Positions 1-11,384 of a DNA stretch of 64,000 nucleotides are shown piece by piece (within the stretch, counting starts at the first letter, position 1; each line of letters starts with the position of its first letter). The DNA comes from Macrotis lagotis. Its lineage: Eukaryota > Chordata > Mammalia > Peramelemorphia > Peramelidae. The notes under the pieces were generated by a model. That model ran no database searches and was not told the origin of the DNA. It saw only the letters and a program-made list of their open reading frames with translations. The translations under genes and the position numbers were made by a program. The stretch covers positions 624,477,852 to 624,541,851 of the forward strand of contig NC_133666.1 of assembly GCF_037893015.1 (NCBI RefSeq), written 5' to 3'.

Positions 1-76
1 CTTTCTAATTTGCTACTTTTGATATTCTGCAGGCTGATCAACCAGATAACCATGCTTTTTAGAATTCTGGCTGAAA

Positions 77-735
77 TACCACTACTGGGTCTATACACTG
101 AAGAGATCATGAAAAAGAGTAAAAACATCACTTCTACAAAAAATATTCATAGCAGCCCTGTTTGTGGTGGCAAGGAAATGGAAATTTAGTGAATGTCCTT
201 CAATTGTGGAATGACTGAACAAATTGGGGTACATGTATGTTATGGAACACTATTGTTCTATCAAAGACCAGGAGGGATGGGAATTCAGAGAAGCTTGGAA
301 GGATTTGCATGAACCGATGCTGAGTGAGATGAGCAGAACCAGAAGGGCATTGTACCCCCTAACAACAACATGGGGGTGATGATCAACCCTGATGGACTTG
401 CTCATTTCATCAGTGCCACAATCAGGGACACTTTTAGAGTACCTGTGATGGTGAATACCATCTGCATCCAAAGAAAGAATTGTGGAGTCTAAACAAAGTC
501 CAAAGACTATTACCTTTAATTTTTTTAAAAAAAAGTATCTTATTATGTAATTGTGCTATCTCTTATATTTTATTTTTTCCTTAAGGATATGATTTCTCTC
601 TCAACACATTCAATTTTCATCAGTGTATAGCATGGAAACAATGTAAAGACTATCAAGAATGCCTTCTGTGGGGGCTGGGGGAAGGAAATGAGATTGGGTG
701 GAAAATTGTAAAATTCAAAAAAGAATTTAAAAAAG
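77..735 (+). mobile_element. L1 LINE, 5'-truncated 3' end
   Basis: Begins in the C-terminus of L1 ORF2 (IPLLG then a decayed IFIAALF... segment) and continues into the marsupial L1 3' UTR, whose landmark is a run like ATGATTTCTCTCTC near 590. It ends in an A-rich tail near 735. Frameshifted and not coding. Confidence 0.85.
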
Positions 736-797
736 AATTCTGGCTGACATGAATCAGTGAACTGGACTCCCAGAGAAGACAGAGCAGTAGATTTGTT

Positions 798-955
798 TTG
801 GTTTTTTTTTTTGGTTTTTTTGGCAAGGCAATGGGGGGTGGTGACTTGCCCTAGGTCACACAGCTAGGTAATTAAGTGTCTGAGGCAGGTTTTAAACTCA
901 GGTACTCCTGACTCCAAGGCCAGTGCTCTATCTACTGCACCACCTAACTGCCCCA
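798..955 (-). mobile_element. Short tRNA-headed marsupial SINE, antisense
   Basis: T-rich start (reverse of the A tail), then GGTCACACAGCTAGGTAATT and a head ending CCACCTAACTGCCCC. The internal promoter boxes are on the minus strand. It sits at the left edge of an MIR copy, with the imperfect flanks GTAGATTTG and CTAGATTTG. Confidence 0.85.
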
Positions 956-1180
956 GGGCACTAGATTTGGAGTCAGAAAGATCTGAGTCCAAATCTGGTT
1001 TCAGATTCTTACCAGCTGTTAACCTTGGACAAGTCACTTATCCATGTTTTGCTATCTATAAAATGGGAATATATATAATAGCACCTACCTCTCAGAGTTG
1101 TTATGAGGCCAGAATGAGATAATATTTGCAAAGCACTTTGCAAATTTTAGATGCTAAATAAATCATAGATATTATGATGA
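956..1180 (+). repeat. MIR/THER-type CORE-SINE
   Basis: Contains the MIR order: tRNA-like AGTCAGAAAGATCTGAGTCC, then GACAAGTCACTTA, TATAAAATGGG, and the 3' end AGCACTTTGCAAATTTTAGA. Confidence 0.75.
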
Positions 1181-1290
1181 TGTCACAAGGGAACCAGATT
1201 TTCACTGTCACTTAAACTCAGTCAATGAAATTTCCCAAAGAAGAAAAAGTGTGTACTTGTGAAATTGATTTTTTTGAATCAGAGTATAAG

Positions 1291-1367
1291 ATGATAGATA
1301 AATAGATAGATGGATAGATAGATTAGATAAATACGTAGATACATGGATACATAGACGCATAGATATC
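1291..1367. repeat. Degenerate (GATA)n microsatellite
   Basis: Tetranucleotide array of GATA/GATG/TACATA units with many interruptions. Confidence 0.8.
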
Positions 1368-1384
1368 TTTACTGAATTTTATTA

Positions 1385-1960
1385 TATTCAGTCCAATGCT
1401 CTAATCTGGCAAGCTCTTTTTGGTTCATCCAATGAATTAGCTATTCCTCCAAATCTCTTATCATCTGAAAATTTGATGAGAATGCCATTCATCCCATTAT
1501 CCAAGTCATCAAGCAAAATATTAAACATCAAAGAGTCGAACTAAAATGCCTGGAGGCCTTCTACCAGGTAGATAATCAAGTATAAATAACTACATTTTTA
1601 GCATGGCTATAAAACTAGTTTTGAATTCACATTATTTCATCTACATATCTATCTTCTTCTCAAGAATAGAATAAGTATCAAATGTTTTAGGTAAACTATA
1701 TCTACAGCAGTTATTTCATCTAGGAATTGGGCAAGAGTCTAGAGAAGGAAACAAGATCTGTCTTGGATAAAGTCATACTTGCTCTTTATAATCACTGATT
1801 CTCTTCCTGGATATTCACCTGTTGTCCCTTTAATGATTCATTCTAGGATTTTCCTAGGACTTGACATCAAGGTCAATGACAAATAATTTATAGGTTCTAT
1901 TCTCTTGCCCTTCTTGTAGTGTGCAAAGCTGATATGTGAGTCCAAAAGTCCTAGTTATTA
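1385..1960 (-). mobile_element. L3/CR1 LINE fragment, antisense
   Basis: On the plus strand it reads like the reverse of a CR1/L3 ORF: ATCCAAGTCATCAAGCAAAA, then a GTAAACTATATCTACAGCA block, then CTAGGATTTTCCTAGGACTT. Old and heavily mutated. Confidence 0.65.
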
Positions 1961-2985
1961 CCAATCAAAAGGAGCAGGAAAAGTTTCCTGAAAGGGATGG
2001 CATTAATAGGAATTGGATTTCAAAGGCAAAGAAAGGAAACAAGGGCATTACAAGAATAGCATAAGAAAGGAAGGAAGGGAGGGATAAGAAAAATAATAGG
2101 GAACTGACTTGGTCCCTGACTGGATGGGGAAAGGAAGGGAGAGCATAGAGACAAATGTAACTCCAAGGTTACAAACATGAGAAGATAGGGCAAATGGCAA
2201 TGCCTTAATGAAAATATTAAAAACAGAAGGAAGAATAAATTTAGAGGAAAATAAAAGAAATTCATTTTGGGATATGATGAGTTTGAGATGCCAATGTGAT
2301 TTAATATAAAAATTTTTAACACAACAAAATAAGTGTTCTTAAACATAGTTAATAGTCATAATCACACTTAATGTAAAAGACTAAGCCTCCAAAAAGAGAT
2401 TTTAAAAAGAAGATACAATATTGTATTGGTTAAAGTACTAAATGTTCTGGTTAACTTTAACAGAGGGGGAAGGAAAAACAAAAGGACAAAAATGGTTAAA
2501 AGGATATTTGAATTGTATTTAGTTTTATTAAGCTTGGTTTAATTAAAGGAACAGTTAAAGCTTATGACTACATTCATTTCTCATGATTTAAATAAAAATT
2601 GTAGCTAAAAATTGTAAACAGTAAATCAGATCTATTATCACATAAAACAGAAAATTAATGAATTCTTGAATTAAAAAAAAGTTTATAGATTATAAACCAG
2701 AATGTAACAATATGTTGTCTGAAGGAAACACAGATCATACAGAAAAGATTCATATAAATTGTAATTATAGAACTTATCTAGTATATATATATATATATAG
2801 GATATAAAAATGAGGAAAAACAGGAGTAGTGATGTTGATAGCCTGATAAAACTGAAATCTTAAACCAAAATGCTCTTAAAGAGAAATACTCAAATTTTTC
2901 CCTATTTTGTTAGTGGAAAATTTACTCAGAAAAAAATTTTAGTATACACATACTAAAAAAAAATTTGGAATTTAAATTAACTCTT
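1961..2985. other. Unassigned A+T-rich intron sequence
   Basis: No exon, RNA gene or recognisable repeat apart from a short (TA)n run at 2782-2799 and a purine-rich patch at 2060-2090. Probably decayed LINE sequence. Confidence 0.4.
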
Positions 2986-3000
2986 AAAATCCTATAGTTT

Positions 3001-3150
3001 GGAGAGGCTAGGTGGCGTAGTGGATAGAGTACTGGCCTTGGAGTCAGGAGTACCTGAGTTCAAATCCGACCTCAGACACTTAATAATTACCTAGCTGTGT
3101 GGCCTTGGGCAAGCCACTTAACCCCATTGCCTTGCAAAAACTAAAAACAA
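3001..3150 (+). mobile_element. Short marsupial SINE with 15-bp target-site duplication
   Basis: Full-length: head GGTGGCGTAGTGGATAGAGT, body TTCAAATCCGACCTCAGACA, tail CCATTGCCTTGCAAAAAC. It is flanked by a perfect 15-bp duplication at 2986-3000 and 3151-3165, showing a retrotransposed insertion. Confidence 0.92.
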
Positions 3151-3165
3151 AAAATCCTATAGTTT

Positions 3166-3664
3166 TACAAAAGGGAATATTATAAAATTAATAATTATAG
3201 ATCTTAGTGAATATCAGAATATAAAAAACAAGCAAAAACAAAGCCAAAATTTATAATACATACTTGAACAGGTTACAGAAGTAATTGTGTATATAATAGT
3301 TACAGGGAAAGAATTTAAAGGGGACAACATTTTAAGTATTGCATTCTTTTCAGGTATATATGGAACACTGGCAAAGAAAATTCACTTGGTCACAAAGGAG
3401 CTCTTAAAATTAAGTAACTTTTAAAAGGCAGAAATTTTACATGTTACATTCTAAAACCCCTTCACAGAAGTCTTCTATTGATACCTCATAATGGCATGGA
3501 AGTGATAGTGGGTACAAGCTCTACCAAGGTTCTACCAACAAGCTGGAAAGACTTCAAATATGGATCTAGAAAGACTCTGATCCAAGAACCAATGTAGCTA
3601 AGTAAACTGAGATTCATCACCAGGAGGTTCACCACTAACTTAAATTTTTTGGTTGTGCAAACCA
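3166..3664. other. Unassigned intron sequence
   Basis: A-rich, with no open frame, splice-supported exon or clear repeat; may belong to the adjoining decayed LINEs. Confidence 0.35.
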
Positions 3665-4015
3665 GAAGAGAAATTCACTTGACGTAGAAGAAAGACATTT
3701 CCATTGATTTGAAGAGCTGTCATGTAAAAGAGGGATCAAGACTTTTCTGCTTGGTTTCAGGGGTCAGAATTTGAACTAATGGATGGAAGCTGTGAAAATG
3801 AAGGTATCTGCTTAATACCAGAAAAAGCTCCTATATCTTAGGGTCATGGAAAAAGCAGGATGGAATACCCTGTAAGGAAGTGAGCTGCCTGTCACTGAAG
3901 ATCTTTACAAATAGGATGGATGACCACTTTACAGAGACCCTATAGGAGAGATTCCTGCTGAAGTGTAGGATGGACTAGATGAAGTACATGACCTTATAGA
4001 ATTCTATTTCTGTTT
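3665..4015 (+). mobile_element. L3/CR1 LINE 3' end
   Basis: Matches the L3/CR1 3' end in order: GAGCTGTCATGTAAAAGAGG, TTGGTTTCAGGGGTCAGAA, CACTGAAGATCTTTACAAA, ATGGATGACCACTT, and a final GAATTCTATTTCTG. Confidence 0.75.
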
Positions 4016-4039
4016 GTCCTTAAAGGAAACAAAAATAAA

Positions 4040-4345
4040 CTGTGATTCTGAGTACTCTCCTGCACAAACTCCAAAAAAGGAGGGATAACTATACTCCTAT
4101 TTGTAGAAGACACTGCCAATTGCATTAAAATCCAGAAGACTACATGGAACCCTCAATGAAATTCATGTTTACATAGACCAAGCAATCCATACAGGAAAAA
4201 AAAATGGATATAGAACTAGTGGATGGAAGATGTGAAGATGAAGTTATCTGCTTAATACCAGAAAAACCTCCACTATATTAGAGTTGCCTAGATTATGACA
4301 TATAGTTGGATGGGAAGCTGAGTTAATCCATCAGTAAAAATATTT
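4040..4345 (+). mobile_element. RTE-like LINE fragment with a duplicated L3 piece
   Basis: Decayed reverse-transcriptase segment (LLFVEDT in place of the RTE LLFADD motif) near 4093-4113. A 60-bp stretch at 4221-4282 repeats 3781-3840 from the neighbouring L3 copy with a few changes. Confidence 0.5.
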
Positions 4346-4399
4346 TGAATAGACACTTAAAAGGGAAAATAAACTGTATAGAAAGTTAAATCACCTAGG

Positions 4400-4660
4400 C
4401 CTCTTGGTAGCACTTTAATGGAAACAGTGCTAGGGCTACAGTCAGGGAAGACCCAGTAACAAGTTCAAATCCAGTTTTAGACACTCACTAACTCTGTGAT
4501 CCTAGTTATCTGCTTCAATTTTCTCATTCTTAAAAGAAAGATAATAATAGAACCTACCCACTGGGATTGTTACGAGAATAAAATGAGATCATTATATTTT
4601 AAAGTGCTTTGCAGCTTTAAAGTGCATCTAAATGTTATTTTTATTATCATGAGATTGGTC
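4400..4660 (+). repeat. MIR/THER-type CORE-SINE
   Basis: Head with CAGTCAGGGAAGACCCAG, TTCAAATCCAGTTTTAGACA, then AATAGAACCTACCC and the 3' end AAAGTGCTTTGCAGC. Confidence 0.7.
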
Positions 4661-4739
4661 TGGCTTATATTTAGAAAATTATAAAATGACTTCAATGATT
4701 CCAAGGTCCTCTCTACCATAAAGTCCATCTTTTTAAAAC

Positions 4740-5575
4740 CAATATTCTTCTAATAATACCATGTGGCTATATAGCATGGAATTATATCATTTCAGAAGAA
4801 TAGAACTGAAGATGTCTCAAAGGGCATGGAAAGAGACATGGTCCAAAGAAATTAAAGGAAAAGGAAAAAGAACCCATATGAACAAAAATATTTATAGAAG
4901 TCCTTTTTTATTAGTAACAAACTGGAAACTAAGGGAATATCCATCACTTGGGAATGACTGAATAATTCATGGTATATGAATTTTCTGGAATACTATTATA
5001 TCAAAGAAATAATGAAAAGGACCATTTTAGAAAAATCCAGGAAGATTTATGAGCTGATTCAGAGTAAAGTGGGTAGAACCATAAGGACATTTTACAAGTA
5101 TAAAAATATTGTGCGACAAAATGTTGAAAGACTTTAGATGTTGAACAATACAGTGGTCAACCATGATTCTAGAAATGATGGATTCAAGAAGATACATATA
5201 TACACAAATTATTATGATATATACATATACATATGTATATACACATATGCACATAATTTTGGACCCAAGATATATATGGTTTTTGCATAACAATGGGGTT
5301 AAGTGACTTGCTCAAGGTCATACAGCAAGGTAATTATTAAGTGGCTGAGTAGGATTTGAACTCAGATCTCCTGACTCTAGGCCCAGTGCTCTATTCATTG
5401 TGCCACCTAGTTGCCCCTGGACTCTAGATATATTGGTTAATTTGGCTGAATATTTTTCTTTCTCTTTTTCTTCATTATTATAAGGGATAGCTCTCCAGGA
5501 AGGAATGGACAAAGGGAAACATTGGGAAATGCAAGTGACATAATTTTAAAAGCAAAAAATTATTTTTATATTTGA
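4740..5575 (+). mobile_element. Older L1 3' end, split by a SINE
   Basis: ORF2 tail remnants (ACAAAAATATTTATAGAAG; TTGGGAATGACTGAATAATT) run to 5280, and the 3' UTR resumes at about 5420 with AAGGGATAGCTCTCC. A SINE at 5285-5418 interrupts it. More diverged than the L1 copies at 19132 or 42126. Confidence 0.7.
5285..5418 (-). mobile_element. Short marsupial SINE, antisense
   Basis: GGTTAAGTGACTTGCTCAAG, GATTTGAACTCAGATCTCCT, ending CACCTAGTTGCCCC. Flanks GACCCAAGATATATATGG and GACTCTAGATATATTGG are a decayed target-site duplication. Confidence 0.8.
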
Positions 5576-5671
5576 AAAAATTATCAAGACATAAAGACAA
5601 AAGTATAAAAATATATTTTAAAAGACCAAAATGAAGTGGATCTATATGAGACAAAATATAGAGAGAACTCC

Positions 5672-5900
5672 CATGGAAGCTAAGTGGCACAGTGGATCTT
5701 TCCGAGTTCAAATATGGCCTCAGACACTTACAAGCTATGTAACCCTAGGCAAGGTCCCTTCACCCTGTTTGCTTCAGTTTCTTCATCTGTAAAATGAGCT
5801 TGAGAAGTAAATGACAAACTACCCTGGTAACTTTGCCAAGAAAATCTCAAATGGGGTCATGAAGAGTCAGAAATGACTTAAATGGTTGAACTAACAAATG
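5672..5900 (+). mobile_element. MAR1-type long marsupial SINE
   Basis: tRNA-like head, then CAGTTTCTTCATCTGTAAAA, TTTGCCAAGAAAATCTCAAA and GGGGTCATGAAGAGTCAG, the body of the long marsupial SINE. Confidence 0.8.
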
Positions 5901-6125
5901 GACAGACCAGGTTATTATACTGGCATCTCTAAGATACAAAAGGAACTGGAGAAAAAAACCATTATGTTTGGTAGATTCTTTAAGGAGTTAGAAGTCCAAT
6001 TTTTTTTCCATTACTTCGTAAACTCAGACCAAAATTCTAAAGCATGAAAAGCCAAATAAGGCCATAATCTGTACCAGTAGAAAAAGTACTTACATCAAGA
6101 AGAACATAGAAGCATCCCAAGTGTA

Positions 6126-6176
<51 letters not shown>

Positions 6177-6899
6177 TCTCAAAGTAATTTTAGATTCATT
6201 AAAATATCAAGTAAAATATCAACAGGTTACAGAAATGAATAAAAAAGTGGAGAAGTTTATGCAGGAAAAATAAATGAGTGAGAACATAAAAAGGAGAATT
6301 AGGAAAAAATTGATGCAGGACTATTTCAAAATAAATCATAGATAATTATTTGTGAAAACTATATGACATGGGAAGAGGAACAGATTATTGAAATAGAACA
6401 AAAATATAATAAAGGTAAAAGTCCAGCAAATATTTATTTTTTAATAAACCTAAGAATATTGAGGAAATTGAGGAATTGTTGGAGAAATTGTATTATAGGA
6501 AGGTGAAACATGAATCTAGCTCTAAATACCACATCATACACTATAGTATATTCAACTGCATCAATAAGTAACTTTTTTTTAAAAAATTCATTTGGAACTT
6601 AATCAATTTTTTTCTTTTTTATTCTATGATATTGTTTGTTGCAAAGGTTGAATTTTATAGAAGGGGAAGGGGAAGGGAAAAGATACAGGGAAATTTTAAG
6701 TAATATAAAACCAAAATAAATTAATAATTTTTAAAGTTAGAGTGATAATAAAAACCAATACTAAATTAGAAAAATAAGGATAAAGATGAGAAGACAACAC
6801 TAAATGCAATTAGAGTAAATCTAACCAAGATTTTTAAACATTCTGTCAATTTGAATGGGAAATGGATCAAAATAAAGATAACAACTCTGTCACTATTTC
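5901..6899. other. Unassigned intron sequence with a (CA)n microsatellite
   Basis: A+T-rich. A run of 24 AC units lies at 6127-6174. No exon or clear repeat otherwise; the right part may be decayed RTE. Confidence 0.4.
6127..6174. repeat. (AC)24 microsatellite
   Basis: Uninterrupted AC dinucleotides over 48 bp; likely polymorphic. Confidence 0.97.
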
Positions 6900-8695
6900 A
6901 GAGATATCTTTAAAATTATGCAAAGCAGTCTACACAACAAGGAGGCTAAAAAACATTCAGATTCTTCAATCAACAAATACTTGATTTCCTTGCCAAGAAG
7001 AGAGATAGAACAAACCAGAGCAGAAAAGGACACCACCAGCTCAAGGTACAAATTTATTTGCAAAAACATCATGGAGGAGCATGACTATGAGTTCAAAACA
7101 ACTGGAAAAAGCAATTGCAGGGAAGATAAGCCGTCAGAAAGTTTAGGAAGAAGCCTAGTGAAATCATGTCACATCACACCATACCACAACATTTATAAAT
7201 GGAACTAGGAGAAAAAAAAATAGATGAGGAAATAGAACAGATCTGCCAGTATTTCTATAGTGATCTAGTTTCATCAGTAATTAGAATGCAATCAATACAC
7301 TTAGACTCCACTACCTCACTACACCACAGATATATAGAAATAACAATGACATTTAAGATGATAAAGTCAGAAAGCAGGGCCTGGACCAGATCAAATGTTG
7401 AATGTAACACAATGTTTTAAAATACTAGAGGAATCACTTTTTTTTTAGGTTTTTGCAAGGTAAATGGGGTTAAGTGGCTTGCCCAAGGCCACACAGCTAG
7501 GTAATTATTAAGTGTCTGAGACTGGATTTGAACCCAGGTACTCCTGACTCCAGGGCCAGTGCTTTATCCACTATGCCACCTAGCCACCCCGAGGAATCAC
7601 TTTTTAAATATTTCTCAAAGAGAAAAAATTCCGAAAGAATGTCAACATACCAAAAGAAGACAATAAAAAGAGATCAACAACTACCAATTGGTTCATCTAC
7701 TTTCTTACGAGAATAAAATAAATATTTATCAAGGGTGCAACTGATGAAAACAAAAGAAGGAAATAGACAACTTCCCTAAATTATTTTCTATACTAAATTA
7801 CATTTTAATCCTCATACAATTTACAGGTATAGGAAATACAGTGTCATACTGTATTTATTATTTGTTGATTTTTTTTTAATCCACTGAGCAACAGGGTCTC
7901 CTTTCAGAATATGTCTCCCATGCATATGCTACAATATCAAATAAGATATTCTATTACCTCTATGAAAAATGAGACCATTTAGCAGAGACCTGCTAAATAA
8001 CATCAACTAAAGTATAAGATAGGGAGACTAAAGGTGTTCACCTGTGTCAGAGAGGATGTCCTGTGCAAAGCCCAAGTAGAAGAGGGATTCCTTATAGACA
8101 GAGAAGCTCTCCGGATGCTCCTGTTTGTGGATGATACCATGATGAATTCATCGAGCCCTGGAACACTCCAGTGCCTCCTCAACGAGATCCATAGTCACTC
8201 AAAAAAAGGATTAGTCTAGCAATTCACACTATGAAAACAAAGTGGATGAAGAATGCTTACTGCCTGGATTATAACATGTAGTTAGATAGCCAATTGAGGT
8301 AGTCCATCAATCCATATATCTTGAGTATATACTACAGATGGACTCAGAGGTGGGCCTAGAAATGAACTGGTATAAGTGGTTTACATTGCATTTGGGAAAT
8401 CACATAGCTCTCTAAACATCAGTGTTTTCTTGGTTATAGTTATATGGCTAGGAATCATAAGTCATAACTACAGGTGATCCAAAGAACAATGAAAGAACCC
8501 ACAGATGATAAATGTAATCAATAATGACTGGCTTAGAAGAAATTGCTTAGGAGACACCATCAAGGACATATATGACTAGGAAATGGAAACAGGTTGATCT
8601 TATAGCAAGAGCAAGGGATGACAGATGGACAGTGTATAAATGGAAAAAAAGAAATGGACTGTTCACCTAGTAAGAACGAAGATGAGCCACATGAG
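6900..8695 (+). mobile_element. RTE/BovB-like LINE relic, split by a SINE
   Basis: Frameshifted remnants of an RTE reverse transcriptase in the right order: EEIEQICQYFYSDL at 7226-7267, an NIPKED...STTTN segment after 7620, LLFVDDTMMNSSSPGTLQCL at 8118-8177 (RTE reads LLFADD), and a C-terminal NNERTHR-like part near 8490. Stops and frameshifts make it non-functional. Confidence 0.75.
7443..7590 (-). mobile_element. Short marsupial SINE, antisense, with 15-bp target-site duplication
   Basis: GCAAGGTAAATGGGGTTAAG, CACAGCTAGGTAATTATTAA, CACCTAGCCACCCC. A perfect duplication GAGGAATCACTTTTT lies at 7428-7442 and 7591-7605; the SINE landed inside the RTE relic. Confidence 0.92.
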
Positions 8696-9469
8696 TATTT
8701 CAGTGGTATCTATGAAATAATATAAGCATAGAAAGACCTTTTGCAGCATGAGATGGACCCTCAGGAGGATTTGCCGAAAAAAAGCAAGATCTGAATCCAG
8801 AAGGTACAGATGGATTATAAGATGGAATGGCAATAAGGTCACAAATCCATTTAAGTAATGAAATGACAAAAGACTTACAGAAGAAGAAAAAGAAGAAAAA
8901 GCCATGTGAAAAAAAAAGCAGAACCAGAGAAAGAGTATATATACTGACTTGGACTGGGTAAAGGAAAAAAATAAATTTTTTATGAATACAAGTATAAAGA
9001 CAAAGAGGGGAGAGATCTAAATGGGAATACATTGTTATCATCCTTATCTAAAATGTATCTTTATTAGTGAGTTTTTATTTTTAAGCTTCTATTTGTTTTT
9101 GTTAAGGGTACCGCTGAATTACTGAATTACCCATGTGAAGGGCTTTCCCTATATGTATTTACCACATGTTTTTCCACCAAAGAGTGTTTCTACAATATTC
9201 CTGTGTTTTTCTCTGTGTTCTATATTCCCCAGGTTTCTGGATAACTGATTTCTGGATAAGTGAGATGCTGCTGTATTTAAACTCTATTTAAATTGTAGCC
9301 AGTACATCTGTTGTAGTTCTGCTCTAGGTTTAGTTCAAGCCTCTGTTGGGGCCTTATGAGCCACCCTTGAAAGTGTTCGCTGGATGGATTCAAACCAGGT
9401 AGACAGAAGGGAAGAGGGTTTCTCTTCTGTTTTTTACAAAATCACAAAATTTAGATTTATCAAAATCCT
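8696..9469. other. Unassigned intron sequence
   Basis: 8696-8960 may be the decayed 3' end of the RTE relic. 8960-9469 shows no recognisable element and no splice-supported exon. Confidence 0.35.
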
Positions 9470-9726
9470 CTTATCCGGGATGGACCCAAATGAGAAATGG
9501 AGCCTTAGAACAACACACTGGCAAGGGGTCACCCAGCCTCGACTGAAAGACCTCTAAGGAGAGAAAACCCCTCCACCTTTGTAGAACTCTAATTGTCTGA
9601 TAAAACCTAAATTTATCTCTTTGCAACATCCATTCAACATGCCTGGGTCTGCCCTCTAGAGTCAAACAAAAAAAGTCTAGTCCCAATTTTACATGGCAGT
9701 CTCAAATACTTAAAAGATAGCTTTCA

Positions 9727-9902
9727 GGCAATTAAGTGGCACAGTGGATAGAGCACCAGTCCTGGAGTCAGGAGGAACTGAGTTCAAATCCAGCCTCAGA
9801 TACTTGATACTTAACAAGTTTGGGCAAGTTACTTAACTCCATTGCTACACTTTGGGTTCAAAACAAAAAGAACAAAAACAAAAACAAAACCCCCAAAAAA
9901 GA
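9727..9902 (+). mobile_element. Short marsupial SINE inside L3
   Basis: Head AAGTGGCACAGTGGATAGAG, body TTCAAATCCAGCCTCAGATA, A-rich tail of AAAACAAA units. The host word AGATAGCT occurs on both sides, probably the target-site duplication. Confidence 0.85.
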
Positions 9903-10073
9903 GATAGCTATCATACCATCCCCCCAATTGCTCATGACTTCTCAAACTCAATATTCTAACATTCAATTAATCCTCACATGATAGTCTGAAGAGCCTTCAC
10001 TGTCTTGGAGTCTAGGGCTGAAAATTTTATTCCACGTATAGTCTGTAAAGGGCAGAAGACAAAAGAGCCAACC

Positions 10074-10323
10074 TTTGTTTTCAATTGTGTCTGATTCTTC
10101 ATGACCACATTTGGGGCTTTGGGGGGTTTGGGGGGGCAGAAGTACTGGATTGGTTTGCCATTTCATTCTCCAGCTCATTTTTACAGTTGAGGAAACTGAG
10201 GGAAACAGGGTTAAGTGACTTACCCAGGTCACACATCTAGGATGGGTCTTAGGTTGGATTTGAACTCAGGTTTTCTTGATTCCAGGCTCAGAATTCTGTG
10301 TGCAAAGGGACAACCTAGTTGCC
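10074..10323 (-). mobile_element. MAR1-type SINE, antisense, inside L3
   Basis: GTCTGATTCTTCATGACC, GGTTTGCCATTTCATTCTCC, GAGGAAACTGAGGGAAACAG, and a head ending GACAACCTAGTTGCC. Confidence 0.85.
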
Positions 10324-10589
10324 TATCATATCCTTATTCCTAAGAGCCATGTGTCTCCTAATGCAGAGTAAGCTCATCTTAGCTTCTTTTGGACTAGATT
10401 GGTGACTCATATTGGACTTGGTCCACTAAAGTCTCAAAATCTTTCTCAGATAAATTTCTGCCTAATTGTGCCCTCCATCTTTGGGGAGGCTAATTTCTTG
10501 AACTCAAAGTGTAGAATTCTTAGATTTCAAAAGTTTTTCTATTGAATGAAAGGACATCAGATAAAATGAGGCATGGTGGTTAAAAAAAA

Positions 10590-11010
10590 GTGGGGAGGGG
10601 GTTAGTGAGTTGGATTTGGAGGCAGATGACTTGGGCTCTGCCAATCACTGAGTGCCCTTGGCAGCTAGGATCACAGCAGACAGAGCATTGGGCCTGCATT
10701 CAGGAAGATTTGAGTTAAAATCCAGTCTCAGATGCTAAATAGTTGTGTGACTCTGGGCAAGTCACTTAACCTCTTATCCTCCTTTTAAAGTTTCCTCAAC
10801 TATAACTCCCAGGCTTGTTGTGAGGATTAAATGAGATAAATTTGTAAAGTGCTTCACACATGGTAAGTAATGGTTCCCTTCCCTTTTCTTTCCCCTACAT
10901 TGAGAATTCAATCTCTGTAGGACTTCAGTTTCCTCAATTAGTCAAATGATGGAGGTGGATTACATGACCCCTCAGTTTTATGTCTAGGATACTATGGAGC
11001 CAGTGGTTTC
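10590..11010 (+). repeat. MIR inside MIR
   Basis: An inner MIR at about 10666-10890 (AGTCACTTAACCTCTTATCC; TTGTTGTGAGGATTAAATGA) sits between two pieces of another, 10590-10665 and 10910-11010 (CAGTTTCCTCAATTAGTCAA). Confidence 0.6.
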
Positions 11011-11384
11011 CTCAAAGGGCCATCCTAGCTCTAAAAGTCATGCAAAGGGGAGTCATTCAGAATTGGGGGATAGTGCTTGGGGATTGTCTCCAAGCTGAGT
11101 AGAGTGATGGGACCTATTCCTTCCCAGAAGCTCAGAGGAAGAGAGCTGAGAGCCCATCCTTTGAGCTACTCTCCCATGTTGAGGAACCCAGAAACTTCTT
11201 GATACAATCTGATGGTGCTTATAGACAGACCCCTTCCCAATCAGGAGGTCATCACAAGAAACTATAATCTGTTTTCCTGAGTGTTGGTTACAAGAGAGCC
11301 TCAGTTTGGGAGGCTGAAAGCTTGAGACCCTGAGCCTTGACTATATCTACCTCATCCCTAGTGGACTCCAACCCTGGTACTCAC

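Larger units (their letters stand above)
9470..10560 (-). mobile_element. L3/CR1 LINE 3' end, antisense, split by two SINEs
   Basis: Three pieces align in order to one L3 copy: 9470-9725 (CCTCTAGAGTCAAACAAAAA), 9903-10073 (ATAGCTATCATACCATCCCC) and 10324-10560 (TGTCTCCTAATGCAG, then GGTCCACTAAAGTCTCAAAA). SINEs occupy the two gaps. Confidence 0.75.

Noticed and set aside
3001..3150. tRNA gene-like heads in the SINE copies
   Set aside because: All are tRNA-derived SINE heads with target-site duplications and A-rich tails; none can form a complete tRNA gene that I can see.
9471..9686. 71-codon minus-strand frame considered as a missing COLGALT1 exon
   Set aside because: No similarity to the expected C-terminal residues; it lies in an L3/CR1 3' end.
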